Positions 10,053 to 22,600 of a stretch of 64,000 nt of DNA are shown here, piece by piece. Where the stretch lies: positions 55,001 to 119,000 of the forward strand of contig JAWQFJ010001218.1 in NCBI GenBank assembly GCA_034096865.1, given 5' to 3'. The notes beneath the pieces are model-generated. The model was not told the DNA's origin and ran no database searches. It was given only the letters and a program-made list of their open reading frames with translations. Position 1 is the first letter of the stretch. Every line of letters begins with the position of its first letter. A program made the position numbers and the translations under genes. The stretch is from Theodoxus fluviatilis. Its lineage: Eukaryota; Mollusca; Gastropoda; Cycloneritida; Neritidae.

Positions 10053-11470
10053 CTTGTTAATGCCCTGTTCCTCCCTTGCCTGTTATCCCTGTTCCTCCCT
10101 TGCCTGGTATCCCTGTTCCACCCTTGCCTGCCCTGTTCCTCCAGTGCCTGGTATCCCTGTTTCACCCTTGCCTGGTACCCCTTTTCCACCCTTGCCTGGT
10201 ACCCCTGTTCCACCCTTGCCTGCCCTGTTCCTCCCTTGCCTGGTATCCCTGTTCCACCCTTGCCTGCCCTGTTCCTCCAGTGCCTGGTATCCCTGTTTCA
10301 CCCTTGCCTGGTACCCCTTTTCCACCCTTGCCTGGTATCCCTGTTCCACCCTTGCCTGGTATCCCTGTTCCACCCTTGCCTGCCCTGTTCCTCCAGTGCC
10401 TGGTATCCCTGTTTCACCCTTGCCTGGTATCCCTGTTCCACCCTTGCCTGGTATCCCTGTTCCTCCCTTGCCTAGTATCCCTGTTCCACCCTTGCCTGCC
10501 CTGTTCCTCCAGTGCCTGGTATCCCTGTTTCACCCTTGCCTGGTACCCCTGTTCCACCCTTGCCTGGTATCCCTGTTCCACCCTTGCCTGGTATCCCTGT
10601 TCCACCCTTGCCTGGTATCCCTGTTCCACCCTTGCCTGGTATCCCTGTTCCTCCCTTGCCTGGTATCCCTGTTCCTCCCTTGCCTGGTATCCCTGTTCCT
10701 CCCTTGCCTGGTATCCCTGTTCCTCCCTTGCCTGGTATCCCTGTTCCACCCTTGCCTGGTATCCCTGTTCCACCCTTGCCTGGTATCCCTGTTCCTCCCT
10801 TGCCTGGTATCCCTGTTCCTCCCTTGCCTGGTATCCCTGTTCTGCCCTTGCCTTGTATCCATGTTCCTCCATTGACTGGTATCCCTGTTCCTTCCTTGTC
10901 TGGTATCCCTTTTCCGCCCTTGCCTGGTATCCCTGTTCCACCCTTGCCTGGTATCCCTGTTCCTCCCTTGCCTGGTATCCCTGTTCCACCCTTGCCTGGT
11001 ATCCCTGTTCCTCCCTTGCCTGGTATCCCTGTTCCTCCCTTGCCTGGTATCCCTGACCTTGCCTGGTATCCCTGTTCCTCACTTGCCTGGTATCCCTGTT
11101 CCTCCTTGCCTGGTATCCCTGTTCCTCCCTTGCCTGGTATCCCTGTTCCTCACTTGCCTGGTATCCCTGTTCCTCACTTGCCTGGTATCCCTGTTCCTCA
11201 CTTGCCTGGTATCCCTGTTCCTCACTTGCCTGGTATCCCTGTTCCTCACTTGCCTGGTATCCCTGTTCCTCACTTGCCTGGTATCCCTGTTCCTCACTTG
11301 CCTGGTATCCCTGTTCCTCACTTGCCTGGTATCCCTGTTCCTCACTTGCCTGGTATCCCTGTTCCTCACTTGCCTGGTATCCCTGTTCCTCACTTGCCTG
11401 GTATCCCTGTTCCTCACTTGCCTGGTACCCCTGTTCCTTGCTTGCCTTGTACCCGTGTTCCACGTTTCTC
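10053..11470. repeat. 24-bp minisatellite between INTS3 and HSF1 parts
   Basis: Units of cccttgcctggtatccctgt plus tcct or tcca, near 58 copies. Variants are grouped: tcca/tcct mixed units to about 11080, then a homogeneous block with tcac to 11430. As 24 is a multiple of three, several frames stay open on both strands (up to 349 codons), giving GIPVPPLP or EEQGYQAR repeats. I do not call these genes. Confidence 0.95.
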
Positions 11471-12190
11471 TGCCTATAATTGACTACTTTTCTTAATTTC
11501 TTGCAGGACAGGCAATTAAACTGTCCGTCTATGTTACAGGGATTTAATTTAGAGTTTATTTAGAACACAAAGTTTGAGGTGGAAAATAGGACAGAGGAGC
11601 TGATTGACCTATTTGATGGTCTCCAGTACTTCTTTTCTCTGACCTTTTTGATGGCTTTGGGCAGTATTGGAATGGTAGGAAGGGAAGGATATTTATGGTG
11701 GTGAACTGGGACATGAAACTCAAAATCAAAGATTCAAACTTTGGCATAATAGCTTTACTTTATCTTCTTCAATGTGAAATGTAAATCTGTGACTTACATT
11801 CTTAGTTATTCTTGTGCACAGTATGTGGCTGATAAAAAGTTGGTGAAAAGTTTTGTCCTTATGTCTCACATGGAAACTTAATTTAACAGAATATCTATTT
11901 TTTTAATGCTCTTCTTTACTTTTTAGAAAATTAGTTTTTAGAAAATGATTAAATTCTCGTTTTGAGCACTAATAGGAAGAAATGTCTGGGTTTGCTTTTG
12001 TTTTTGTTTCTTATGAATCAGTTCATTTTGTCTGCCTTGAGATGTGTTGGGCATTGATATAATTCTGCTTGTCAACCATTGTGATTATTTCTCTGTTGTT
12101 GCTGGCTGTAATTACTTTGTTTTCAAGAGGTTTTGTGGTTAGGAATACATGTATCCTGATCTATTGTGCTTCTGTGTGTAATGGCGAGCA

Positions 12191-12667
12191 CAGACCTGCC
12201 TACTCTCCCGATAAAAGCGGGAGACTCCCGATTTAGGCGTGCTTCTCCCGACCTCCCGATAATTCTCCCGATTCTCCCGATTTGGCTTAGAATTTATTAA
12301 TTCTCCCGATTTCGATGAACGGAACCTACGGAAAACGGGGTTTTGGACGCGTAGGCTGAGTACGCCTTCCGTTAGGGCCCCCCTCCCCCCCCCCCCCCCC
12401 CCCCCCCCACCTCCCCCCGCTCTCACGTTTCGGCTGAGCCCCGAGCGCTCCTATAGCCTCGTTACCCCCCACCCCCACCCCCGCTCTCACGAATCGGCTG
12501 AGCTCCGAGCGATCTTATAGGCCCACTTCTTCTTCCCCCCCCCCCCCCCCCCCGGCTTATCACGTTTCGGCTGCGCACTTTAACCCCCTCCCCGGACCCA
12601 GGCCTGTTTTTCAGGATCCCCTGATTTGGCCTTGGGGGGGGGGGGGGTGGGGGGGTAGGCAGGTCTG
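12191..12667. mobile_element. hAT-like MITE with C/G-rich interior
   Basis: Inverted ends cagacctgcctac (12191) and gtaggcaggtctg (ending 12667), flanked by the duplication cgagca at 12185-12190 and 12668-12673. The CAG start resembles hAT ends, though six bases is shorter than the usual eight. The interior has repeated tctcccgat and long poly-C runs. No coding sequence. Confidence 0.75.
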
Positions 12668-12744
12668 CGAGCATGTAGTATTGCTACTCTTCTTCTTCAA
12701 AACCAGTTGTCACAAGAACTGCACGTGCAGCAATTAGATCGAAA

Positions 12745-12907
12745 GAAAAAAGTTGTGGTAAAGGTAACAAGGCCCCCCCCAAATAGGGTCAGTAGGTCAG
12801 CCTGAACTGTTTTTAAATATATTTTCTTCTAATTGAAGAGGCCATATTGAACGTCAAGCACATACATCAGTTGGGTTACTGTAACCACAACTTTTTTCTT
12901 TTCTTCT
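12745..12907. mobile_element. Small MITE with gttgtggtta-type ends
   Basis: Starts aaaaaagttgtggtaaaggt and ends gttactgtaaccacaacttttt, an inverted pair. Related ends occur at 25938-26289, 30561-30865 and around 27580. Confidence 0.6.
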
Positions 12908-12932
12908 TTTTTCTTTTTCCTCTCTCTCTCCT

Positions 12933-13121
12933 TACCCCCTGTGAGTTCTGGGTAAGAATTGACCCACCATGTCTCCCTACATGATTCTCCATTCGTAAGA
13001 GGCGAATAACTAGGAACACCGTGACTTGATTTGCCCTTACTCTAAACTGTTCAAGTGATTTTCGTGCTTAACGAACGGCCTTACATAGCCTACAAAGGCT
13101 GATAGGCCGTAAAACACTATC
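12933..13121 (+). mobile_element. SINE copy 3
   Basis: Carries gtaagaattgacccacc, aggcgaataactagg and aggctgataggccg. The tail is reduced to ctatccc. The flanking ctctctcct on both sides may be the target duplication. Confidence 0.8.
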
Positions 13122-13471
13122 CCTCTCTCCTCAACACATGCACCCCCTCCCTTTTTTTTCCTCTTTCTTTTTCTTTTTTTTCTTCTTTTTTTTCATAATT
13201 AAAAAACAAAATACATGTGCTTAATCAAGTTAGATATTTTCACAATTATATGCCTCTTTCCTTTGTGTAGTGACTGCTAAATTGTGCCAATTTTACTCTG
13301 TTCATTGCCTTTTCCTCCCCAGCGACAAATTATATGCATTAATGATGTACATGTATGTGTATCTTGTTATTCTACTGTCATCAAGTAATTCTTGCTGCCA
13401 TTGCTGCATGATCCTACATTTCCACCATTTTCCACCATGGTAGTCACCACTTTGTTCCCTCATCTTTACAG

Positions 13472-13651
13472 CTGGTTCAGTTCTTGATGGATACCTTTTC
13501 TCGGAATCCCACACTTGGAGGCGGGATAAAAAGAAAGTATCCGATGCTGGGAAATGCACCTGACTCACCCAGCGACAGCCTGCCCAAAAAGCCCAAAGTG
13601 GACCACACCACAGCAGAGGATCTGCAGGGACTGCTGTTTGCAACTCAGTCG
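13472..13651 (+). CDS. HSF1: HSF1 exon 1 visible (end of HR-B, linker)
   Basis: Acceptor tttacag, donor gtaagt, 60 whole codons. LVQFLMDTFSRNP aligns with the LIQFLISLV end of vertebrate HR-B, and IKRKYPMLGN with the VKRKIPLML stretch after it. PKKPK may be a nuclear localisation signal. Confidence 0.88.
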
Positions 13652-16600
13652 GTAAGTATCCAGCAATCCTGACCAGGGACCTGTGGCCTGTCTCAGGCGG
13701 TCCCTGGGTCTCCGGCGGACCCTGGGCCTTCTGTGGTCCCTTGGCCTCCAGTGACCTTCAGTGGTCCTTGGGTTTTCAGTGACCTTTAGTGGTCCCTGGG
13801 CCTTCGGTGGTCCTTGGGCTTCCGTGGTCCCTGGGCCTTCAGTGGTCCCTTGGCCTCCAGTGACCATCAGTGGTCCCTGGGCCTTCGGTGGTCCCTGGGC
13901 TTTCGGTGATCCTTGGGCTTCCGTGGTCCCTGGGCCTTCAGTGGTCCCTTGGCCTCCAGTGACCATCAGTGGTCCCTTGGCCTTCAGTGGTTTCTGGGCC
14001 TTCAGTGGTCCTTGGGCCTTCAGTGGTTTCTGGGCCTTCAGTGACCATCAGTGGTCCCTTGGCCTTCAGTGGTCCCTTGGCCTCCAGTGACCATCAGTGG
14101 TCCCTGGGCCTTCAGTGGTTTCTGGGCCTTCAGTGGTCCTTGGCCTCCACTGACCATCAGTGGTCCCTGGGCCTTCAGTTGTCCTTGGCCTTCAGTGTTT
14201 TCTGAGCCTTAAGTGGCCCCTTGGCCTCCAGTGACCATCAGTGGTCCCTGGGCCTTCGGTGGTCCCTGGGCTTTCAGTGGTCCCTTGGCCTCCAGTGACC
14301 TTTAGTGGTCCTTGGGCCTCCAGTGACCTTCAGTGGTTTCTGGGCCTTCAGTGGTCCCTGGGCCTCCAGCTGTCCCTAGGCCTCCAACGGTCCCTGGGCC
14401 TTCAGAGGTCCATGGGCCTTCAGTGGTCCTTGGGCCTTCAGTGGTCCTTGGGCCTTCAGTGTTCCCTGGGCCCCCAGCGGTCCCTAGGCCTCCAGCAGTC
14501 CCTGGGCCTCCAACGGTCCCTATCCACCTGTGGGTTCGGTGTAAGAATAGACCCACCACGTCTCCCTATGTGATTTGTAAGAGGGGAATAACTAGGGTCA
14601 CCATGACATGATTTGCGTTTACTCTGAACTGTTCTAGTGATTTTCACGCTTAACTCATTGAAGACGGCACTATTTTTAGCTCGTGTTGACTGGAGACGCA
14701 TGTTTCTGGGCATTTTTACAGAAATTGCTGAAAAAATACTAATCAAGCAATGGAAAAACTGTTGCCATCATTAGAACGCTCTTTGTCTCCTCTATCCTTG
14801 TAGATCAATGTCATTCTCTCGTTAATGTTATTTTGAATATAGTATTGCAACAAAGATGGGTACCGTCTGGCGTGCCTGTATTTAGTTCGACTGGAGTGAG
14901 GCCGACTCTAAGCCGACAGCGTGTACGGATCAGTTTCCGATTCCTCTTCTTCTGTCAGCAGTTCGTGCACTATACCTATGATCTGCTCCTCTAAAACTGC
15001 ATCTTTTTCATCTTCGGAAAAAGGGATCACATCGTCCTTCTCATCTGGTGCTTCTTTCATAGCGATTTCAACAACATCCTCATCTTCCTGCCGCGACGCC
15101 ATTGTGATTTAGCGTTGAAATCGCCCCTTGCCACATGTGTAAACAAAGTCTGGCAGTGCCTTATCCTCTTCAAATTCAGAGACACAGACGATCTACAATG
15201 TTCCTCACTATCTTATAAGAGAACTAGACTACCTCGACTGGTTAAGAGCCCCTTACAACACGCACAAGAATATGATGCGGTGCGTCGTCATTGAGTTAAC
15301 CCTCTTACCACCGGACGTCCCAGTGCGTCCCGCAAAAAAGGGCTATTCTCTCCCATGGACATAAATAATAATAATAATAATACAGACTATTTCTAACGCA
15401 CATACCTTCCCTAATAGGCAAGCTCATGGCGTGTACAATGATAAAGTCTACACTCATACAAAGCATTCTAACACTCACACACTATACAATTGAAATAAAA
15501 AGAAAAATTTGAATACAATACAATTAATTAAGTAGCAGGCAAAACACGAAACATAAAAGAGGCGCCTTCACTGCTCGTCAGGAAAGACTGACCGGAACAG
15601 GTGTGTCTTGAGGGAGGTTTTGAACTGGGACATGGAATTAGAGTGACGGACAGGGAAAGGTAGGCTATTCCATGTTACAGGGCCGATGTAGGAAAAAGCT
15701 CGCTGTCCTTGGGTTATCTTTTTGCGACGAGGGACATTTAACGTTTTGGTGTCTGCAGCTGAACGGTTATTTCTAGCGGGGGTGTAGACAGTGAGAATTT
15801 CTTTGAGTGCGTGTGGTGCAGTTTGATTGAAGAAGTTGAAACACATAATGGCTAGCTTATACTCTATCCTCTGAGCGACGGGGAGCCAATGCAGTGCACG
15901 AAGGAGTTTGGATGTGGGAGTTCTCTTGGGACATCTAAAGATTAATCTAGCAGCAGTGTTTTGGACTTTTTGCAGTTTGTTTAGCAGAGTGCCAGGAATG
16001 CCGGCAAGAAGAGAATTTCCATAATCAAGACGGGACAGAACAAGGGAAGTGACAAGGGTTTGAGTGGCCTGTTGTGAAAGATAGTGACGAATAGTGCCAA
16101 TTTTCCTTAACTCGTAGTAAGCTAGCTGGCAAACTTTGTTCACATGAATTCTCATAGAAAGATCATCATCGAACATGACACCCAAGTTCCTAACATCCCG
16201 GCAAGACAACACGCTCACACTGGAAGATGCCATGTTTTCCATGGTAACAGTAATCTCACGAGATTTTGAGCATTAGCTCCGCAGTGAATAGGCCATATGC
16301 TGCCATTTTGATTGTTAATTTCTGGCCGATTGAGTGACTTTTTATGAAATTTTTAAACATCGCAATGTCAGGCGAGCCCCAGCCAGGCCCATCGCATGTT
16401 TTTTTTCGAAAATAGCATTGCAGAAAGTGTTGAATTACTGCTGTTTGACCTGGAATAGGACAATTAGAGTGACCTAGATCCAGAGATTCTGACTAGCAAA
16501 GTCGACAGCGATCAACTCCAATTAAATGGACCCGCAATCTGACTCAGATCACACTAGAGAAGTTTGCAGAGGAAGTGGGCATCCTTCACGACCTGCTTGT

Positions 16601-19600
16601 CAGTGCTTCAGCCTCTGACAGTTTTGAATTATTTCTAGATTAATCATTTTTGACTCACATGCGAAGCAAAAGTGAGTCTATGTACTGAGCCGTGTCGTCC
16701 GGGCGTAAAAAACTTAAACGTTGGATTTTTCTCGGAGACTATTAAGTCTATCAACACCAAATGTGGCATGATGGTGTATGATGACAAGGCCTCAAAAAAC
16801 ATACATAGTGACTTGACCTTGCTTCAAGGTCAAGGTCACAGGAGCCATAAATGTGGTCTCAAAAACAGTCATTTTTCACATTTTCCCAATTTTCTCCCAC
16901 GTTATTGAGAATGGCGACCTTAGCTACAAGTGGTATATAGGTCAAAGCAAGCCCTATCTTTTGATACCAGTTTGGTTGACCTTGCTTCAAGGTCAAGGTC
17001 ACAGGAGCTCTTCAAAGTTGGATTGTATACATATTTTGAAGTGACCTTGACCCTGAACTATGGAAGATAACTGTTTCAAACTTAATAATTATGTGGGGCA
17101 CATGTTATACTTTCATCATGAGACACATTTGTTCACATATCATCAAGGTCAAGGTCACTTTGACCCTTATGAAATGTGACCAAAATGGGGTAGTGAACCA
17201 CTAAAAGTGACTATATCTCATGGTAGAAAGTGCCAATAAGCACCATTGTGCTTCCTATGTCTTGAATTAACAGCTTTGTGTTGCATGACCTTGGATGACC
17301 TTGACCTTGGGTCAAGGTCACATGTATTTTGGTAGGAAAAATGTGTAAAGCATTTCTTTGTGTATGATGTCATTGGTAGGTTTAGTTGTTTGACCTTGAC
17401 CTTGAAGGTCACCTGAAGGTCAAGTTCATATAAAGGTCAAGGTCAAGCATGTGAGTCGTATAGGCTTTGCCCTTCTTGTTCCAATATGTTGCGGAGCAGA
17501 CAAACTTGCATCAATGTATGTATGCTGTTTGAAACTAATAAAAGCAGGTGGAAGAGAGTTGTGAGGGCCGAGTGTGGAAAGTCACCACTGCCAGAGAAAT
17601 CAAAGTCTTCTTCACAGTCAAAATGTTTTTATAGATTTGTCTCTATTTCGTTTTGATTTTTTGACTCACATGCGAAGCAAAAGTGAGTCTATGTACTCAC
17701 CCGTGTCGTCCGTCCGGGCGTCCGTGAAAAACTTTAACGTTGGATTTTTCTCGGAGACTATTAAGTCTATCAACACCCAATTTGGCATGATGGTGTATGA
17801 TGACAAAGCCTCAAAAAACATACATAGTGACTTGACCTTGCTTCAAGGTCAAGGTCGCAAGGGCAATAAATGTTGTCTAAAAAACAGCCATTTTTCACAT
17901 TTTCTCAATTTTCTCTGAAGTTTTTGAGATTGGATACCTCACCTATATATGGTGTATAGGGCAAAGTAATCCCTATCTTTTGATACCAGTTTGATTGACC
18001 TTGCTTCAAGGTCAAGGTCACAGGAGCTCTTTAAAGTTGGATTGTATACATATTTTGAAGTGACCTTGACCCTGAACTATGGAAGATAACTCTTCCAAAC
18101 TTCATAACATTGTAGTACACATGTTATACTTTCATCATGAGACACATTTGGTCACATATCATCAAGGTCAAGGTCACTTTGACCCTTATGAAATGTGACC
18201 AAAATGGGGTAGTGAACCACTAAAAGTGACCATATCTCATGGTAGAAAGTGCCAATAAGCATCATTGTGCTTCCTATGTCTTGAATTAACAGCTTTGTGT
18301 TGCGTGACCTTGGATGACCTTGACCTTGGGTCAAGGTCACATGGAATTTGGTAGGAAAAATGTGTAAAGCATTTCTTAGTGCATGATGTCATTGGTAGGT
18401 TTAGTTGTTTGACCTTGAAGGTCACCTGAAGGTCAGGTCATGTAAAGGTCAAGGTCATGTAAAGGTCAAGGTCAAGCATGTGAGTCGTATGGGCTTTGCC
18501 CTTCTTGTTTCTTCTATGATCTTCCCTTGTGAGGTACTGTGTTTTTTTAATCATAAGGCAGGGTGTGTGGTCAAGGGGGAGTTAACTCTTCATTTGCATG
18601 GGCTTTAGATTGTGGCTGTAGTGTAGATAAGATGTTATAATAATAGTTTTGGGAATGGAACTGAGGGTTGAGGGACTGCATCTTTTCAGAGATTCTTAGC
18701 TACTCTGTATTTCAATTTTTTTATACCCATTATATGATTATTTGAGCCTCAAAGGAAAAATGAGCATTTCTTAAGTGAGAGAAATATGTTATAAAAAGGA
18801 AGATATTAAAACTTTTGTGGAAAAAAAAGTGTTTTTTAAATTATATTTTCATGTAAGGTAACTGTTAAAATTTTCACGGTTGCCTCTCTTTTCGTGGGGT
18901 TAAGAGTTAGGTTTTTTGTCCAAGGTACCGGTGGTAAGAGAGTTAATGGCCTTACATAGCTTACAAAGGCTGATAGGCTGTAAAAGACTCTCCATTCATC
19001 CAGTGGTCCCTGGGCCTCTGGTGGTCCCTGGGCCTCCAAGAATGCTGGGGGCGAGTGGGCCCTGGGACAGCATCAGATCATTCAGATGCAACTGTGCGTT
19101 CCAACCATCTAAAAGATCAAGCCCAATTTGTGTGCAACACAAACTGGTGAACAAACGCCATATCACACATGCAACACTCATCCACAAATCAAAATATAGT
19201 ACTTGCTAGTTCTTCTAGCAAGAGAGTCTTCTCATGAAGTATTGAATCTATCTAGAAGCCATTTGCCAAAAGACATCATACTTTGCAGAAACATTTGTCA
19301 ACATCACACTGAGTGACGTCATACTGTAGAAAAACACTTGTTGTCAACTTCACACTGAGTGACATCATACTGGACAAAAAAATTGTCAACTTCACACCGA
19401 GTGACATCATACTCTACAAAAACATTTCTCACCAACACACTGAGTGACATCATACTCTTCAAAACATTTCTCACCAACACACTGAGTGACATACTCTTCA
19501 AAACATTTCTCACCAACACACTGAGTGACATCAGTCTACAAAAACATTTGTCAACAGAACACTGAGTGACATCATACTCGGCAAAAGCATTTGTCAACAT

Positions 19601-22600
19601 CACACTGAGTGACATCATACTCTACAGAAACACTTGTCAACATCACTCAGACTCTACAGAAGCACTTGGCAACCTGCCATAATGAGCGAGAGTGCCTTTG
19701 CCTCGGCATTTCAAATAGCAACAGAATATGTCATGATGACAGGTCAACATGCTCAAGCAATGTAACCAGACCCGTGCACTTGTACTCACTTGCCCTACAC
19801 ACACGCAAGAAAACTATTAATAATTTGTCACCAATTGATGCTGCTGTCATCAGAGAACTCGGTAGCAGTGTTGGAATAGTGTCGCCCATGTGGTGTTCTG
19901 GCAATGTTGAGACAAGAGAAGATTCATTGCAAACACAGGAGCAGCTTGTGTCTGTGTTCTTGAAGCTTGCAGGATGGGACATTTGAACTGCAAGCTTGTA
20001 ATCTGAAACTTAAGTTGGAAACTTGGACAAGAAAGTTTGAATCTAAAACCCCACTGTGGAAACCTTGAACTTTGAAAATAATGCACACACTTCAACAGAG
20101 CATACCCCAGTGACCTATGCAGACTTAGATCTACACAGTTGCCAAGGGTGGGCAAACACTGTCAAAGCAAACTCATCAAACAGAATAGCCAACATCACAT
20201 CCAGAGATTCATTATGCAGTAGCAGTAATTACAACAAATGCACACAGATTCATGCACACAACATGGAAGTGCCTGCACAGTGCCGCAGTGGGAAAAACCT
20301 AACAACAATCGATTTCAGTATATTTCATGTTGCAAATGATTCTTTTGGAAAGTTTTTCAATGAAACAGTTGTTTCAGCTGTCAAACAGTTCTTGTGGGCG
20401 GTATCTTGCACCTCAGGAGCAGAAGAATCAGTAAGGTGTGTGTCCTCCTTGTGCAACAATAACTGCCCTGCACCTGGTAGGCATGGATCGGATCAAAGCA
20501 CGGATCACTTCTGCTGGCATGTTGATCCGCTCTTTCAGTATCCCCCTGTGGGTTGGGGGTTAAAAGAATTGACCCACCATGTCTCCCTACACCATTCATC
20601 AGAGGCAAATAAATAGGGACATCGTGACTTAAATTGCACTTACTTGGAACTCTTCTAGTGACTTTCTTGCTTGGCCTTATGTAGCCTACAAAGGCTGATA
20701 GGCCGTAAAACTCCATCCATCCATCCATCTGCTCCTTCAGTAGTGCCCTGAAAAGCTTCTTCACATTCGCAGGGGCTTTAAATCTTGGGACACATCTGTC
20801 CAGTTCATCCCAAAGATATTCAATTGGGTTTAGGTCTGGTGACATAGATGGCCAGGGCAGAATGCTGACGTTGTTGGCTAGGAACTGCCTGGTGAAGTGT
20901 GCTGGCAAGGCCTGGCATTAATATAACAAGGTGCCAGGAACAGCAACAAGTAGGGCTGCTTGGACATGCACCAGGGGGCTTCTGCCAGCCGAGCCGATAA
21001 GCCCACCCACCATTTTGGGCAAACGCTCATTGGGCCTGTGGAACACCTTCCTCCTGTCATAGCAATGAAGCAGGAAGTGAGACTCAGCCGAACCAGACCC
21101 GTCGCCAGTTGTTCCTCCGAGTCCAATGATGCCGAGTCACCCACTGTAGCCTGGCTTGACAGTGAGGACAGGTCCTCTGCAAGGCCCACAAGTCAGCAGC
21201 TTGCAGATGATTACAAACAGTGAGCTCAGAGACTCTTCGCACTCCAGGTAGTGCCTCGGCCGTTGCTGAGGATGCCAGGAAGCATTTCCCCAAGTGGCTG
21301 ATGTAGATGAAGCAGTCTTGCCTTGGAGTTGTTGCCATGGGTCTCCCAGAGCACGGCCTATCGGGTGTGGAGCCAGTGATGCTGTAACGACTCCAAAGCT
21401 GCACAACCTCGGCTTGGCTTTGTCCAGCTTGTAAAATCCCCAAAGCCTTTCCCAGTCTCACTGTCTAAGAGGTGGCCTTGTTGTTGCAGGCTTTTTTGTG
21501 GACTGATTTTGCAGTCAAATGAATCAACATTTATGGGCTTTCACTCCCAAAATTTCAGCATTCGTTGCACTATTTACACAGGCATTAAAAAAAATCAGGT
21601 ACAGAACTGGCAAAAAATTGCTGAAGTGACGCTTTGGCATCCAAAATTAGGAGTGGAAAGAATATGCATTTATTTTTGGACAGTATAAACATCTGCAGGG
21701 CTGCAAAAGTTCACCAATGATGTCTAATTCTGTTGAGATGTCCACCTGACTGATGTGGATGACAAAGTCTGCTGATGACATCCAGGCTGGACATCATCTT
21801 GCTCAACAAGGTCTTGCAGGTGCAGGCACAGAGAATTGCTTAGACTCAGGGTCTTTCACACTATTGGGCTGAGAGGAGAGCTTCCAGAGGAGCACCCAAT
21901 CCAGGCCGTCTGACTCGGTTGATGAGATTGAAGAGGGCTGCTGTCTCCAGCTGCTTTAGCAGTAACTACCTCAACAGAAGCCACTTGAAACACAGCATGG
22001 CTGTTGGCTGGATTTCTTGAGAAAAGTTTTTTTGGGTGGTTTCACAAGTCAAGTCTCTTGGCTGGGTTTCTTGAGGTTTCGGTGCAAGGTCCACCAAGGC
22101 AGTTTCTACCTCTCCTTTTGGATCAACATAGAAACAGGTGCCTTGGCTGAGGGTTGCAAGGTGACCGCCGCCATGGGCCACCTGTCTGCTGAGAGGAGTC
22201 ATATTCAGGATTGGGATTCGTCTCCTGGCTGCACCTCTGACCATCAGGCCTGCCCGTCGGCCATGATTTTGCTTTTGCTGTTGCTGCGCTTCTTCAAAAA
22301 TGGCGTAGATGGAACAAGGAGACTAATGTCTCACTCTCAGCTTCTTCATTTCACTTCCCCTGTGGGTTTGGGGTAAGAATTGACCCACCGCGTCTCCCTA
22401 CGTGATTCGTAAGAAGCGAATAACTTGGGCCACCGTGACTTGGTTTGCATTTACTCTAAACTGTTCTAGTGATTTTCGTGCTTACTGGCCTTATATAGCC
22501 TTGAAAGGCTGATAGGCCGTAAACACCATCCATCCATCCATCCATCTTCATTTCACTGCAGAGATTCCAAGTTAATTGATTTGTTTTTATCCTGTTGAGG

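Larger units (their letters stand above)
15296..18946 (+). mobile_element. piggyBac-like element P2, dead and filled with other elements
   Basis: Bounded by ttaa at 15296-15299 (shared with P1) and 18943-18946. Inverted ends ccctcttaccaccgg at 15300 and the complement of ctctcttaccaccgg ending at 18942. It holds a LINE (15361-16240), broken transposase pieces and two AGGTCA-rich elements. The remaining base content between them (18510-18940) shows nothing coding. Confidence 0.78.

Noticed and set aside
9997..11496. Long ORFs (up to 349 codons) with GIPVPPLP or EEQGYQAR repeats
   Set aside because: They come from a 24-bp tandem unit that keeps several frames open on both strands; no start context, splice sites or non-repeat coding sequence goes with them.
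9480..13651. An in-frame INTS3-HSF1 fusion transcript
   Set aside because: The INTS3 exon ends in phase 1 and the HSF1 exon starts in phase 0; joining them gives the wrong frame for HSF1.
16672..18425. Small ORFs in the AGGTCA-rich elements
   Set aside because: Frames are not kept between copies A1, A2 and A3.
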